This document shows, piece after piece, positions 1-9,303 of a stretch of 33,701 nt of DNA. The notes below the pieces were generated by a model, which did no database searches, was not told the origin of the DNA, and worked only from the letters and a program-made list of their open reading frames with translations. The stretch is from Clostridia bacterium (GTDB taxonomy: Bacteria; Bacillota; Clostridia; Oscillospirales; Acutalibacteraceae). The stretch is taken from the NCBI GenBank assembly GCA_900766945.1, contig CAAFXD010000021.1, forward strand, positions 1 through 33,701, given 5' to 3'. Position 1 is the stretch's first letter. Every line of letters begins with the position of its first letter. The position numbers and the translations under genes were made by a program.

Positions 1-1
1 G

Positions 2-865
2 CTTTGGTCAGACCTTACGGAAAACAAAAAATGCTACGAGCAAATGGACGCGCTTGTGGAAAAGACAAATCCGGATTTAATCATTTTGCCCGGTGACAAT
101 CTTTCCGCTTTTGCAAGCCGTTTTTCCATAAACAATTTTATAAAGCATATGGACAGTTATCAAATTCCGTGGGCGCCCGTGTTCGGCAATCACGACAGTG
201 AAATCCCCACCACCAGCCGAAATTGGCAGGCGGATAAATATATGCAGTCCGAATACTGCCTGATGGAAAAAGGTCCGTCCAATCTTTACGGCTGTGGAAA
301 TTATGTACTCAACATTACCGAAAACGGCGCGCCTGTGTATTCTCTGTTCCTTTTCGATAACGGCGAATACATAAAATACGATAGTGGGGAAACAAAAGAA
401 GTCTATATGGGCTACGAGCAGATTGCGTGGTACGAATGGAATGTAAAAGGCATTGCCGCCGCGGCGGGCAGAACCGTGCCCTCCATGACTTTTTCCCATT
501 TCGCACAGCCGGAATTTCGCGAAGCGGTGGAAAAACTCGGCGTGCAGAATGCAGACGGCAGTTACACCATACCCGAAGAATACGGTTTCGGCAAATGTGC
601 ATATTTGCCGGGTACGGCACCCGTGAAATCCGGATTTTTTGAAAAATGCCAAGAACTCGGCTCAACAAAATATATGTTCTGCGGGCATGACCACGAAAAC
701 AACGCAAGTGTCACCTACGAAGGCATCACGATGACTTACGGACTGAAAACAGGTCCGTCACCTGTGCCGTGGAATTTTGCAGAGGAAACGGGCGGTACGC
801 TGATTACCGTAAACGGGCAGGGTGAAAACCAAACAGTCAACATTGAACAGATTGTGATAGAGTAA
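2..865 (+). CDS. Metallophosphoesterase, calcineurin-like, 5'-truncated by window edge
   Basis: The frame is open to the left edge (codons from position 2 read LWSDLTENKK...), so the internal ATG at 44 is not the true start and the N-terminus is missing. Calcineurin-type motifs are visible: PGDN, FGNHDSE, a single His in SHFAQPEF and CGHDHENN, the usual dinuclear metal ligands of phosphomonoesterases/diesterases. The DxH motif lies upstream of the window. It resembles the two other phosphoesterases of this locus (13989-15044 and 24378-25427), which have an N-terminal membrane segment, so this one is probably also exported, by inference. It lies 10 bases upstream of the GH35 gene in the same operon. 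The substrate cannot be read from the sequence; a phosphorylated glycan or phosphodiester is only a contextual guess. Confidence 0.85.
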   Translation, partial: LWSDLTENKKCYEQMDALVEKTNPDLIILPGDNLSAFASRFSINNFIKHMDSYQIPWAPVFGNHDSEIPTTSRNWQADKYMQSEYCLMEKGPSNLYGCGNYVLNITENGAPVYSLFLFDNGEYIKYDSGETKEVYMGYEQIAWYEWNVKGIAAAAGRTVPSMTFSHFAQPEFREAVEKLGVQNADGSYTIPEEYGFGKCAYLPGTAPVKSGFFEKCQELGSTKYMFCGHDHENNASVTYEGITMTYGLKTGPSPVPWNFAEETGGTLITVNGQGENQTVNIEQIVIE

Positions 866-875
866 CGGAGCTTTT

Positions 876-2963
876 ATGGACATACAGATTACGGCAAAAC
901 CGAGAACGGTACAAACGGGCAGTTTTAACTACGGAAATATCGAAAGCCCCTACGGCGTAAATACGCAGTATTTCACAAAGAATAGCAAGCCTTACACAGT
1001 GATTGCGGGGGAACTGCACTTTTCAAGGCTGCCGAAAGAACGGTGGAAAGAAACCCTTTTAAAAATGCGGGAATGTGGGCTCAATACCGTTTCTACCTAT
1101 GTTTTTTGGAATTATCACGAGGAAATCAAAGGGCAGTTTGATTTTTCGGGGAATAAGGATATTGCCGCGTTTTTGCAAATCTGCAAGGAAGTGGGGATGC
1201 CCTGTATTTTTCGTATCGGCCCGTGGTGCCACGGCGAGGTTATCCGCGGCGGCTTCCCGAAACGCATCAACAAAATGGCGAAAAAGCGCTCCGATAATCC
1301 AAAATATCTCGCCGAGGTGCGGGACTTTTGGACAGGGTTATACAAAGAGGTCAAGCCGTTTTTAGACGGTGAAACCGTTATCGGGATTCAACTTGAAAAT
1401 GAGTATACAGGCTCAACAGAGCATATCCGCACATTACGCAAAATTGCGGAGGAAATCGGCTTTAAAACCCCGTTTTTCACCATGACTGCGTGGCCTGCGG
1501 GGGTGCCCGACAACGATTTTTTGCCCACAATGGGCGGTTACCCCGACGCGCCGTGGATGATGGGTAAGAAAGCATTAAAACCCAATAGCCGCTTTGCCAT
1601 AACACCCGCTAAAACCGAGGGCGAAATCGGCGGCGACTTATTCAAAAGCAACCAAGAGCAAAAGGGCGCGTATGACGATGTTCCCTATGCGTTTTGCGAA
1701 ACAGGCCCCGGCAATCAGGTCACCCAGCACCGCCGACCGTACATCAGCGAAAAGGACGGCTACGGTGTGGGCTTTGCAAAATTTGCAAGCGGTGCGAATT
1801 GGCTCGGCTACTATATGTTCTGCGGCGGTGCAAACCCCAATGACCGCTTGATGCAGGAAAACCGCTTAACAGGCTACCCAAACAATTACCCGATTATTGA
1901 CTACGATTTTCAAGCGCCCATAAGCCGTTACGGCGTCTGCCGCCCACACGGCGACAGATTGCGGCTGATGCACTTGTTTATCAACGAATTTGACAAAGAA
2001 ATCTGCACAAAGCAAGCCTATTTCCCAAAGTGGAAAAGCAACAACCCCAACGATATTTCTTTCTTAAAATGTTCGGTCAGAGCAGACGAACAGGGGAGCG
2101 GCTATTTCTTTGCCTCCACCTATGAAAAAGGCTTGCAATATCAAGATTTTCACGATGTAAATGTCACCTTTACAATCCGCGAAAACACCGTAACCTTACC
2201 GAAAATCGACATAAAAGCAGGCGCAATGTTTTTCTATCCTTTTCATATAAAACTCGGCTCTGTGCAGTTTGATTATATCCTCGCCCAGCCTGTGGCAAAG
2301 ACCGAAACGGACGGCAAAACAGTTTGTTATTTTGCCGAATGTGAGGGTATTGTGCCGAAATGCGCCGTAAACGGCAAGGAAATCCCTCTTGATTTTTCCG
2401 AAAGCGGCACGGAAATTGACGATGTTAAAATCATCGTTATGCCTTATGAAAAAGCAAAGCAATTTCATTTTATAAACGGCAAAGCTTGTTTTCTTGACGG
2501 TACTGTTTACTACGATAATGGCAAAATCTTCTGTGAACAAGTAACCGATACCGACCTTAAAAACGAAATTACCCTTACAAAATGCAAAAAGCAGAAATTG
2601 CCGTATAATTACTATTTGTATTCCACGGGCAAACGCACCTATTACGAATTAAAACTGCCAAAAAGTATTCTCCAAAACCGTTTTGATGTTGAGCTGGAAT
2701 TCTCGTTCGACGGACTCAATTTACAGGTGTTCAGCGGCAACACGCTTATCAACGATTATTTTAACATTGACCGAAAATTCGTTATGCACCTGCGTGATTA
2801 CAAGGACTACATCGAAAACAATCAAACACTGATTATCCGCACCGCACCAAAAACCAAATTCGGCATTTCCAATGTGTATAACGAAATCCCCGTACCGCTT
2901 TACGCAAGCGGGTTAAAACTTTGTTCCGCAAAAGTCATTGTATGTGCGCAAACAGAGAGTTGA
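876..2963 (+). CDS. GH35-family beta-galactosidase, cytoplasmic
   Basis: This 695-residue protein has a GH35 TIM barrel in roughly its first 380 residues: AGELHFSRLP (44-53), TYVFWNYHE (74-82), FRIGPWCHGE (112-121) and IQLENEY (171-177) with the proton donor at E176. A candidate nucleophile is E275 in FCETGPG, and NWLGYYMFCGGANP (308-321) corresponds to the GH35 'YYMYHGGTNFG' segment. It should remove terminal beta-linked galactose from oligosaccharides. The C-terminal ~300 residues are probably beta-sandwich domains. No signal peptide is seen, so action is predicted in the cytoplasm. The nucleophile motif departs from the usual TENW form, so linkage specificity may differ. It is followed after 9 bases by the GH89 gene, with GAGG before that ATG. 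Confidence 0.85.
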   Translation: MDIQITAKPRTVQTGSFNYGNIESPYGVNTQYFTKNSKPYTVIAGELHFSRLPKERWKETLLKMRECGLNTVSTYVFWNYHEEIKGQFDFSGNKDIAAFLQICKEVGMPCIFRIGPWCHGEVIRGGFPKRINKMAKKRSDNPKYLAEVRDFWTGLYKEVKPFLDGETVIGIQLENEYTGSTEHIRTLRKIAEEIGFKTPFFTMTAWPAGVPDNDFLPTMGGYPDAPWMMGKKALKPNSRFAITPAKTEGEIGGDLFKSNQEQKGAYDDVPYAFCETGPGNQVTQHRRPYISEKDGYGVGFAKFASGANWLGYYMFCGGANPNDRLMQENRLTGYPNNYPIIDYDFQAPISRYGVCRPHGDRLRLMHLFINEFDKEICTKQAYFPKWKSNNPNDISFLKCSVRADEQGSGYFFASTYEKGLQYQDFHDVNVTFTIRENTVTLPKIDIKAGAMFFYPFHIKLGSVQFDYILAQPVAKTETDGKTVCYFAECEGIVPKCAVNGKEIPLDFSESGTEIDDVKIIVMPYEKAKQFHFINGKACFLDGTVYYDNGKIFCEQVTDTDLKNEITLTKCKKQKLPYNYYLYSTGKRTYYELKLPKSILQNRFDVELEFSFDGLNLQVFSGNTLINDYFNIDRKFVMHLRDYKDYIENNQTLIIRTAPKTKFGISNVYNEIPVPLYASGLKLCSAKVIVCAQTES

Positions 2964-2972
2964 GGTGTTGTT

Positions 2973-5093
2973 ATGAATCCAATTGTAAACGGCTTTTTAG
3001 AAAGAAATTTGCCGGCAGTCAAAGAGAATATTCTCGTTTCGATTGAACAGAGCGAAAAGGATTATTTTATAATTACTTCCGGCGACGGCAAGTTGTATGT
3101 AAAAGCCAACAACTATATTTCAGCATTCCACGGCATATATGCATACCTGAAAAAATACTGCAATGTGCAGCTTTCGTGGTGTGCGAATACCGAAATCAAA
3201 ATAGACCGTCTTGTGATGTTCGACGGTGCATTTTCAAAAGAAATCGAGCAAAAATACCGCGTCTATTTGAACTACTGCACGCTTGATTATTCCATGTGCT
3301 GGTGGGATTTTGACCGCTGGGAAAAAGAAATCGACTTTATGGCGATGAACGGCATCAATATGCCTCTTGCGGTTGTGGGAACAGAGGCGGTTTGGTACGA
3401 AACGCTGTTACAACTCGGCTTTACCAAAGAAGAAGCGTTACAGTCCGTTTCAGGCCCCGCGTTTTGGGCGTGGCAGTTGATGACCAATATTGAGGGGTAT
3501 TTGCCGCCGCAGGATGAAAAGTATATTTATGAACGGCTGGAACTTGGCAGAAAAATCTTAAACCGATACATAGAATTCGGTATGTTTCCCATTCAGCAGG
3601 GCTTTTCGGGTCATGTTCCCGCGCTATTGAAACAAAAATTCCCCAAAGCCAAAATTTTGATGCAAAGGGGTTGGTGCGCGTACCCGAAAACAGCACAGCT
3701 TGACCCGCTTGACCCGTTATTCCAAAAATTCGGCACAGTGTATCTTGAAACCATGGACAGACTGTTCGGCAACCATCATTTTATTGCCTGTGACCCGTTC
3801 CACGAGGGAACGCCGCCGAAAAAAAAGGTGCAGTATCTCAACGAAGTCGGCAAGGCTATCAATCATCTGTATGGAAGTTTTGATAAGCAATCCGTGTGGG
3901 TGATGCAGGCGTGGACGATGCGAGAGGGGATTGTTCGCGCCGTGCCGAAAGACCGTTTGCTGATTTTGGATTTGAACAGCGAAAAAACGCCGCAGAATAA
4001 AAACTGCTGGGGCTATCCTGTCGTATCGGGTATGCTTCACGACTTCGGCGGCAAAAATTCCATGCAGGGCAAATTGCAAAAACACAGCAAAAATGTGTAT
4101 AAAACACTGAAAGAAAGCGGCGCAAATGTTGTGGGCACGGGTATGTTTATGGAGGGTATTGAGCAAAACCCCGTTGTCTATGATTTGCAGTTTGAACTGT
4201 TGACGGCAGAAAAGGAAATCGACCTTCCAAACTGGCTCGACAATTACATTCTACGCCGTTACGGAAAATACGACGAAACCTTAAAACAAGCGTGGAATCT
4301 TTTGCTTGAAACCTGTTACAAAAGCGACGGCTACGAGGAAAACGAGGTTGGTTCAACCGTTGCGGCAAGACCGCAGATGATACCGAAAAAAACGGGACCT
4401 TGCTGTGTGGTGAAGCCCTATTATGATACCGAAAAATTTGAAAAAGCGGTGGAACTGTTTTGCTCCGTCAGCGACGATTTTCAAAATTCGGATGGCTACC
4501 AATATGATTTGTGCGACCTCCTCCGGCAGGCGATGAGCAACCGATTTTATAACAGACAGTTGGATTTCGCAAAAGCCTATAAAGCGAAAGATATTTTGAC
4601 CGTCAAAAAAATCGCAAAGGAACAATTAGAACTGTTACAGGATATGGACGCCCTTTTGTCGCACAGAAAAGAATTTTGCTTTTCCCGATGGATTAACGAT
4701 GCCCACGCCCTTGCAACAGACGAACAGGAAAAGAAATATTTTGACTTAAACGCAAGAACGCTCCTTACGCAATGGGGCGATATCAACGGCACCACATACG
4801 CTCTTTATGACTATGCGTGGCGGGAATGGAGCGGACTTATAAAAGAATACTATACTGTTCGGTGGCGCAAATTCTATGAAAAAGCGATATTCTGTTTAGA
4901 GCACAGGCGGATTTTCTTCATAAGAAAGAGCGACGGCTACGCCGGCAGAATGCACTACCGTTCCTATCCGTTCGGCAGAGAACTGAATCGGTTTGAATTG
5001 GAGTGGCTGCATGCATATAAAGAATATCCAAATCCCAATACAACCGATGTCATACCGACGGCCAAACAACTCATACATAAATACAGCATTTGA
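2973..5093 (+). CDS. GH89 alpha-N-acetylglucosaminidase (NAGLU-like)
   Basis: This 706-residue protein matches the NAGLU/GH89 family over nearly its whole length, close to the ~720-residue core of human NAGLU and the clostridial enzymes. Diagnostic stretches are YRVYLNYCT (95-103), WDFDRWEKEIDFMAMNGINM (111-130), GPAFWAWQLM (161-170), CDPFHEGTPP (273-282) and GTGMFMEGIEQNPVVYDL (388-405). By comparison with NAGLU the catalytic pair would be E278 and E394. The family removes terminal alpha-linked GlcNAc, found in heparan sulfate and as the alpha-1,4 cap of gastric-type mucin O-glycans; the neighbouring fucosidases and galactosidases favour the mucin substrate. There is no signal peptide or carbohydrate-binding module, unlike the large secreted clostridial enzymes, so intracellular action is inferred. 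Confidence 0.92.
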   Translation: MNPIVNGFLERNLPAVKENILVSIEQSEKDYFIITSGDGKLYVKANNYISAFHGIYAYLKKYCNVQLSWCANTEIKIDRLVMFDGAFSKEIEQKYRVYLNYCTLDYSMCWWDFDRWEKEIDFMAMNGINMPLAVVGTEAVWYETLLQLGFTKEEALQSVSGPAFWAWQLMTNIEGYLPPQDEKYIYERLELGRKILNRYIEFGMFPIQQGFSGHVPALLKQKFPKAKILMQRGWCAYPKTAQLDPLDPLFQKFGTVYLETMDRLFGNHHFIACDPFHEGTPPKKKVQYLNEVGKAINHLYGSFDKQSVWVMQAWTMREGIVRAVPKDRLLILDLNSEKTPQNKNCWGYPVVSGMLHDFGGKNSMQGKLQKHSKNVYKTLKESGANVVGTGMFMEGIEQNPVVYDLQFELLTAEKEIDLPNWLDNYILRRYGKYDETLKQAWNLLLETCYKSDGYEENEVGSTVAARPQMIPKKTGPCCVVKPYYDTEKFEKAVELFCSVSDDFQNSDGYQYDLCDLLRQAMSNRFYNRQLDFAKAYKAKDILTVKKIAKEQLELLQDMDALLSHRKEFCFSRWINDAHALATDEQEKKYFDLNARTLLTQWGDINGTTYALYDYAWREWSGLIKEYYTVRWRKFYEKAIFCLEHRRIFFIRKSDGYAGRMHYRSYPFGRELNRFELEWLHAYKEYPNPNTTDVIPTAKQLIHKYSI

Positions 5094-5107
5094 AAGAGGG
5101 GAAAACG

Positions 5108-6847
5108 ATGGATTTTAAAACACCGTTTTTAATAGATGTAAACGGCAAAAAACTGCCTGCCGATATACAGGCAGTTGCAGAAGACGGCACATACCGCATT
5201 ACCTTTTCACTCCGAAAAAAGGAGCGGGTGAAAGAAGCGGTGCTGTTGGGCGGCGAACACGGGTTCCCCGCAGATACACCGTTTTACGGCGACGGGTATC
5301 AAAAACTGACGCAATACAAAGGCACGCTCAAAAAATGCGATACCTTTACAGGCTACACCGACAAGGACCATTACAAACTGCCGCAGACTGAGGGGTTTCA
5401 AACCGTTTATAACTATGCGCTTATCGGCACGGGGGATAACACGGTGTTAATCGGCGCGGCAAGCTGTAACCGTTTTCGCACGGAAATCCGTGTGAACGGT
5501 ACGCAAATGCAGGTGGTGCAATGTCTTGAAAATATGGAATTCGGCGAGCAGGAAGAAATCTGCCTCGAAGATATGGTAATTTTGCAGGGCGAGAAAAACG
5601 CGATTCTCCGGGAGTTTTCGGAAATCCTTTGCAAAAATCATCCGCCGAAAACCTATTGTGAAACGCCTGTGGGTTGGTGCTCCTGGTACTGTATCGGACC
5701 GAATATTTCCGAAAAGGATATTTTTAAAAACTTAAAGGTGATAAAAGAGAAAACCCCCGAACTTCGATACATACAAATTGACGACGGCTTTCAGCCCTTT
5801 ATGGGGGATTGGCTGGAAACGAGCGACAAATTCAACCGCCCGATGAAAGACATCTGCCAAGATATTAAAAAAGCGGGCTTTGAGCCTGCCATTTGGCTTG
5901 CGCCGTTTATCGCCTCCGAAAAAAGTCGTCTGTTGCGCGAGCATCCCGACTATTTTGTTCAGGACGAAAACGGCAAGCCCCTTTGCTGTGCGGGCGTTAC
6001 TTTTCAAGGCTGGCGTGACGCGCCTTGGTATATGCTCGACGGCACAAACCCCGCCGCGCGGCAGTATATTTATGATGTTGTCCGCGAAATTTACGAAAAT
6101 TGGGGCGTGCGCTATTATAAATTGGACGCCAATGTGTGGGGCGCTTTACCCTTCGGCGTGCGGTACGATAAAAATGCAACCTCGGTGGAAGCCTACCGCA
6201 GAGGTATGGAAGCGATTTTTGACGCAACAGAAAACAAAGCGTTTATCCTCGGCTGTAATGCGCCCATGTGGCCGTCGCTGGGGCTCGTTACGGGTATGCG
6301 CGTGACAAATGACGTGATAAGAAATGTAAATCATATGGCAAATCTTTCCGAGCAATGTTTCCACCGTAATTGGATGCACAATACGCTTTGGGTAAATGAC
6401 CCCGATTGTCTTATTATGACAGATACTGTGTCTTCGGTGGTTGACCCTGCGGGCATCGCGCACAAAACGCCTGCCAAAAAGAAATTCTATAAACTGAACA
6501 ATGTGTATATCCGCGCCAGCGGCGGCATGGTGCTGTCGGGCGACTATGCTCATAAATATTCCAAAGCGGAAGTGGACAGACTGCATAGGATTTTAGATAC
6601 GGATTATGTGCCTGCACAGTTTGACGATGCCTTGGAAATCGGCAAAAAAGAAACCGAAAAGGGTACGGAATACTTTATTTTCAACCGAAACGCACATTTC
6701 AAAAAATATGAAATCCGTGTGCCGAACGGCACGGCAGTCACGGATTTGTATGAAAACAAACCGTTGACGGTCAAAAACGGCAAAGTATCGGTTTATTTAA
6801 CGAAAAATAACTGTGCGTGGATTGGCGTGCAGAAAAACAAGGGGTAA
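5108..6847 (+). CDS. GH36-like alpha-galactosidase or alpha-N-acetylgalactosaminidase
   Basis: A clan GH-D enzyme of 579 residues. The ATG at 5108 is chosen over an in-frame TTG at 5090 because AGAGGGG sits 6 bases before it. Motifs: VGWCSWYC (188-195), YIQIDDGFQ (221-229), IWLAPF (262-267), YYKLDANVWG (336-345) with candidate nucleophile D340, and GMRVTNDV (396-403) with candidate acid/base D402. The GWCSWY form recalls the raffinose-synthase/GH36 branch. In this context it could remove alpha-galactose (blood group B, Galili-type ends) or alpha-GalNAc (blood group A); motifs alone do not decide. No signal peptide. The second clan GH-D gene in the window (11782-13986) belongs to a clearly different, classical GH36 subgroup. 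Confidence 0.82.
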   Translation: MDFKTPFLIDVNGKKLPADIQAVAEDGTYRITFSLRKKERVKEAVLLGGEHGFPADTPFYGDGYQKLTQYKGTLKKCDTFTGYTDKDHYKLPQTEGFQTVYNYALIGTGDNTVLIGAASCNRFRTEIRVNGTQMQVVQCLENMEFGEQEEICLEDMVILQGEKNAILREFSEILCKNHPPKTYCETPVGWCSWYCIGPNISEKDIFKNLKVIKEKTPELRYIQIDDGFQPFMGDWLETSDKFNRPMKDICQDIKKAGFEPAIWLAPFIASEKSRLLREHPDYFVQDENGKPLCCAGVTFQGWRDAPWYMLDGTNPAARQYIYDVVREIYENWGVRYYKLDANVWGALPFGVRYDKNATSVEAYRRGMEAIFDATENKAFILGCNAPMWPSLGLVTGMRVTNDVIRNVNHMANLSEQCFHRNWMHNTLWVNDPDCLIMTDTVSSVVDPAGIAHKTPAKKKFYKLNNVYIRASGGMVLSGDYAHKYSKAEVDRLHRILDTDYVPAQFDDALEIGKKETEKGTEYFIFNRNAHFKKYEIRVPNGTAVTDLYENKPLTVKNGKVSVYLTKNNCAWIGVQKNKG

Positions 6848-6853
6848 ATAAAT

Positions 6854-8218
6854 ATGGGATATTCCTTAAAACAAAGTGATTTTGACAAAGCAAAGCAAGG
6901 TGCGGAATTTACATATTTCCGTGAAGAGGATTGGAACAGCTATCCCTTTGCAAGTAACGAGGACACCAAATGGTTCCGTGAGGCAAAATACGGGCTGTTT
7001 CTCCATGTGGGGATTTCCGCTGTGGGCATGGCGGAAATCAGTTGGCCGCGAAGCACGCACAAATTGCCCGACCCACCCTATTGGGGCGGCGGCATTCCTG
7101 ACGAAGAATATGACGGTTGGGCAAAACAACTTGCATTCCCGAAATTCAATGCAAAGGAATGGGCATCTGTTGCAAAGCAAAGCGGTTTTCAATATGTTGT
7201 GATTATCGCAAAGCACCATGACGGTTTTCATATGTGGGATACTGCCTATTCCGACTATAAAATTACCAATTCTCCTTTCGGCAGAGATTATTTAAAGGAA
7301 TTGATTGACGCTTTCCGCGAAGCAGGACTGAAAATCGGCGTGTATTACTCCAAGCGAGATTGGACGCACCCAGATTATGAGCCCGTGCCCGTTGCGGACG
7401 CCGTGGCAACAAAATCGTCACCGTTTTTCAAGATGAAAGACGGAAAGGAATGGTATCTGACTGATAAACACAAAAAATATCAGGAATATATGTTTAACAC
7501 TGTCCGTGAACTTATGACAAATTACGGCAGAATTGATTTGCTTTGGTGGGACGCTGAATACAACGGCGGTATGTTCACAAAGGAAATGTGGAACTCCGAG
7601 GAACTTGAAAAAATGGTGCGCGAACTGCAACCCCATATCATCATCAATAACCGCGCGGGCTTACCCGGAGATTATGACACACCCGAGGGGCACACAGGCT
7701 TTTTCCAAAACACAAGAACGTGGGAAACCTGTATGCCGCTGGGCAAGGCTTGGGCATATTCAAAAGGCAAAATTAAAAGTGTAAAACAAATTATCGCACA
7801 GCTTATCAACTGCACGGGCGGCGACGGCAACTACCTTTTAAGCATCGGCTGTAAGCCTGACGGCAGTATTGCCGAAAATGAGGCACAGCGTATGAAAGAA
7901 GTTGGCACGTGGCTTAAAAAATACGGTGAAAGCGTTTACAAAACCCACGGCGGCATATGGAAACCGACCAAAAAATACGCCGCCTGTTTTAAGGGCAACA
8001 CAGTGTATCTGCACATACTGAACGGTTTGCCCATTCAGCACTTTTCTTTACCGTTCCAAAACAACACCTTGAAATCCTGCACTTGTTTAACAGGGGAAAA
8101 AGTCAAGGTAAAAGCAAAAAACGGAAAATTAAATATTACCGTATTCGGCAGAAAGCCGAGTGCGCCCGACACGGTTTTAAAAATTAAACTCAAAAATCAA
8201 CCGATCATGGAGAATTGA
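6854..8218 (+). CDS. GH29 alpha-L-fucosidase
   Basis: A 454-residue GH29 enzyme hydrolysing alpha-L-fucosyl linkages with retention. Family signatures are WFREAKYGLFLHVG (40-53), IIAKHHDGFHMWDT (117-130), IGVYYSKRDW (161-170) and LLWWDAEYNG (229-238), which places the nucleophile at D233. A short C-terminal beta-sandwich follows from about residue 375. It starts 6 bases after the GH36 stop, with AAGGGG just upstream, and ends 1 base before the next fucosidase, so it is cotranscribed and probably translationally coupled. There is no signal peptide. GH29 members range from broad to alpha-1,3/1,4-specific, and the linkage cannot be assigned here. Confidence 0.9.
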   Translation: MGYSLKQSDFDKAKQGAEFTYFREEDWNSYPFASNEDTKWFREAKYGLFLHVGISAVGMAEISWPRSTHKLPDPPYWGGGIPDEEYDGWAKQLAFPKFNAKEWASVAKQSGFQYVVIIAKHHDGFHMWDTAYSDYKITNSPFGRDYLKELIDAFREAGLKIGVYYSKRDWTHPDYEPVPVADAVATKSSPFFKMKDGKEWYLTDKHKKYQEYMFNTVRELMTNYGRIDLLWWDAEYNGGMFTKEMWNSEELEKMVRELQPHIIINNRAGLPGDYDTPEGHTGFFQNTRTWETCMPLGKAWAYSKGKIKSVKQIIAQLINCTGGDGNYLLSIGCKPDGSIAENEAQRMKEVGTWLKKYGESVYKTHGGIWKPTKKYAACFKGNTVYLHILNGLPIQHFSLPFQNNTLKSCTCLTGEKVKVKAKNGKLNITVFGRKPSAPDTVLKIKLKNQPIMEN

Positions 8219-8219
8219 T

Positions 8220-9257
8220 ATGTTTTTCAAAAAGAAATACCCACCGTACCCTTTTCAAGAATACCCGATTATGCAACAGCCGTCTTTAACGCCTACCGCA
8301 GGGCAGCAGGCACAGATTGACCGTAAATTCGGTATGTTTCTGCACTTCGGCATCAATACCTTTAACAATACCGAGTGGTCAGACGGCACTTTGCCCGTTT
8401 CGAGCTATCAGCCCACCGCGATTGACGCCGACAGTTGGGTGAAAACTGCGTATGAGGCGGGAATGAACTATGTGATTATCATTACCAAACATCATGACGG
8501 TTTTTGTCTTTGGGATACAGACACAACCACATATTCCGTGAAATATTCGCCCAATAAAACAGATGTAGTGGCAGAGGTTGCAAAGGCATGCGCAAAATAC
8601 GGCGTAAAATTAGGGCTTTATTATTCCCTTTGGGACAGGCACGAAAAATGCTACAAAGACGATGAAGCCTATGTGCAGTATATGGAAAAGCACTTAAAAG
8701 AGTTAATGGACGGCAGATACGGCGAGGTAGTGGAATTGTGGTTCGACGGTGCGTGGGATAAACCCTGCCGTGCGTGGCAGTTAGACCGTCTTTACAGCCT
8801 TGTCAAATCCTTACAGCCGAACTGCCAAATCGGTGTCAATCACACGGTCGGCAAATACAGCGAGAAGAAAGGCTTCCCGAAAAAACGATTTGAGCCGAAA
8901 AACTACCGTGACCGTGACCCCTTGCGTATGTTCCCCTCGGATTTCAGGCTGTGGGACCCCAACATGTGCCGTGAGGACGACCCGAAAATCTATACCTTTA
9001 ACGGCAAGGAATACTATCTGCCCTTTGAGCAGACCATTTGCTCCCGCAAAGAATTCAGTTGGTTCTATTCCGATACATACGAGAGCAAGCCGTTAATGGA
9101 TGCGGACGAAATTATCAAAAACTACCGTATTCTTGAAAAGATACACAATGTAATGGTTATCAATCTGCCGCCCGACAAGAACGGCAAGCTCGTTGCGGGC
9201 GATGTAGAAAATCTAATGCACATTGCCGATGCGTTGAACATTCGCAGAACTTTATAA
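8220..9257 (+). CDS. Short GH29 alpha-L-fucosidase, catalytic domain only
   Basis: A 345-residue GH29 protein with DRKFGMFLHFG (34-44), IITKHHDGFCLWDT (87-100), LGLYYSLWDRH (131-141) and VELWFDGAWD (171-180), nucleophile D176. It stops shortly after the barrel (VINLPPDKNGKL near the end) and lacks the C-terminal beta-sandwich that most GH29 enzymes carry. This compact form is common among putative 1,3/1,4-fucosidases; it is not evidence of truncation, because the stop is followed at once by a terminator. It is last in the left operon. The start overlaps the preceding stop region (TGATATG) and has GGAGA upstream. Cytoplasmic by absence of a signal peptide. Confidence 0.9.
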   Translation: MFFKKKYPPYPFQEYPIMQQPSLTPTAGQQAQIDRKFGMFLHFGINTFNNTEWSDGTLPVSSYQPTAIDADSWVKTAYEAGMNYVIIITKHHDGFCLWDTDTTTYSVKYSPNKTDVVAEVAKACAKYGVKLGLYYSLWDRHEKCYKDDEAYVQYMEKHLKELMDGRYGEVVELWFDGAWDKPCRAWQLDRLYSLVKSLQPNCQIGVNHTVGKYSEKKGFPKKRFEPKNYRDRDPLRMFPSDFRLWDPNMCREDDPKIYTFNGKEYYLPFEQTICSRKEFSWFYSDTYESKPLMDADEIIKNYRILEKIHNVMVINLPPDKNGKLVAGDVENLMHIADALNIRRTL

Positions 9258-9261
9258 AAGC

Positions 9262-9296
9262 AACCGCCTTGACGGATACTTCGTCAAGGCGGTTTT
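9262..9296. terminator. Bidirectional intrinsic terminator between convergent genes
   Basis: A perfect 13-bp stem, AACCGCCTTGACG (9262-9274) with CGTCAAGGCGGTT (9282-9294), encloses a 7-base loop and runs into TTTT on the plus strand. Read on the minus strand it also leads to a T-rich tail (GCTTTTAT). It therefore ends both the left glycosidase operon and the convergent regulator gene, whose stop lies 8 bases away. Confidence 0.93.
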
Positions 9297-9303
9297 GTGT
9301 GGA

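Noticed and set aside
8220..9257. Short fucosidase as a truncated pseudogene
   Set aside because: All catalytic-barrel motifs including the nucleophile are intact. Catalytic-domain-only GH29 proteins of this length are a normal family form.
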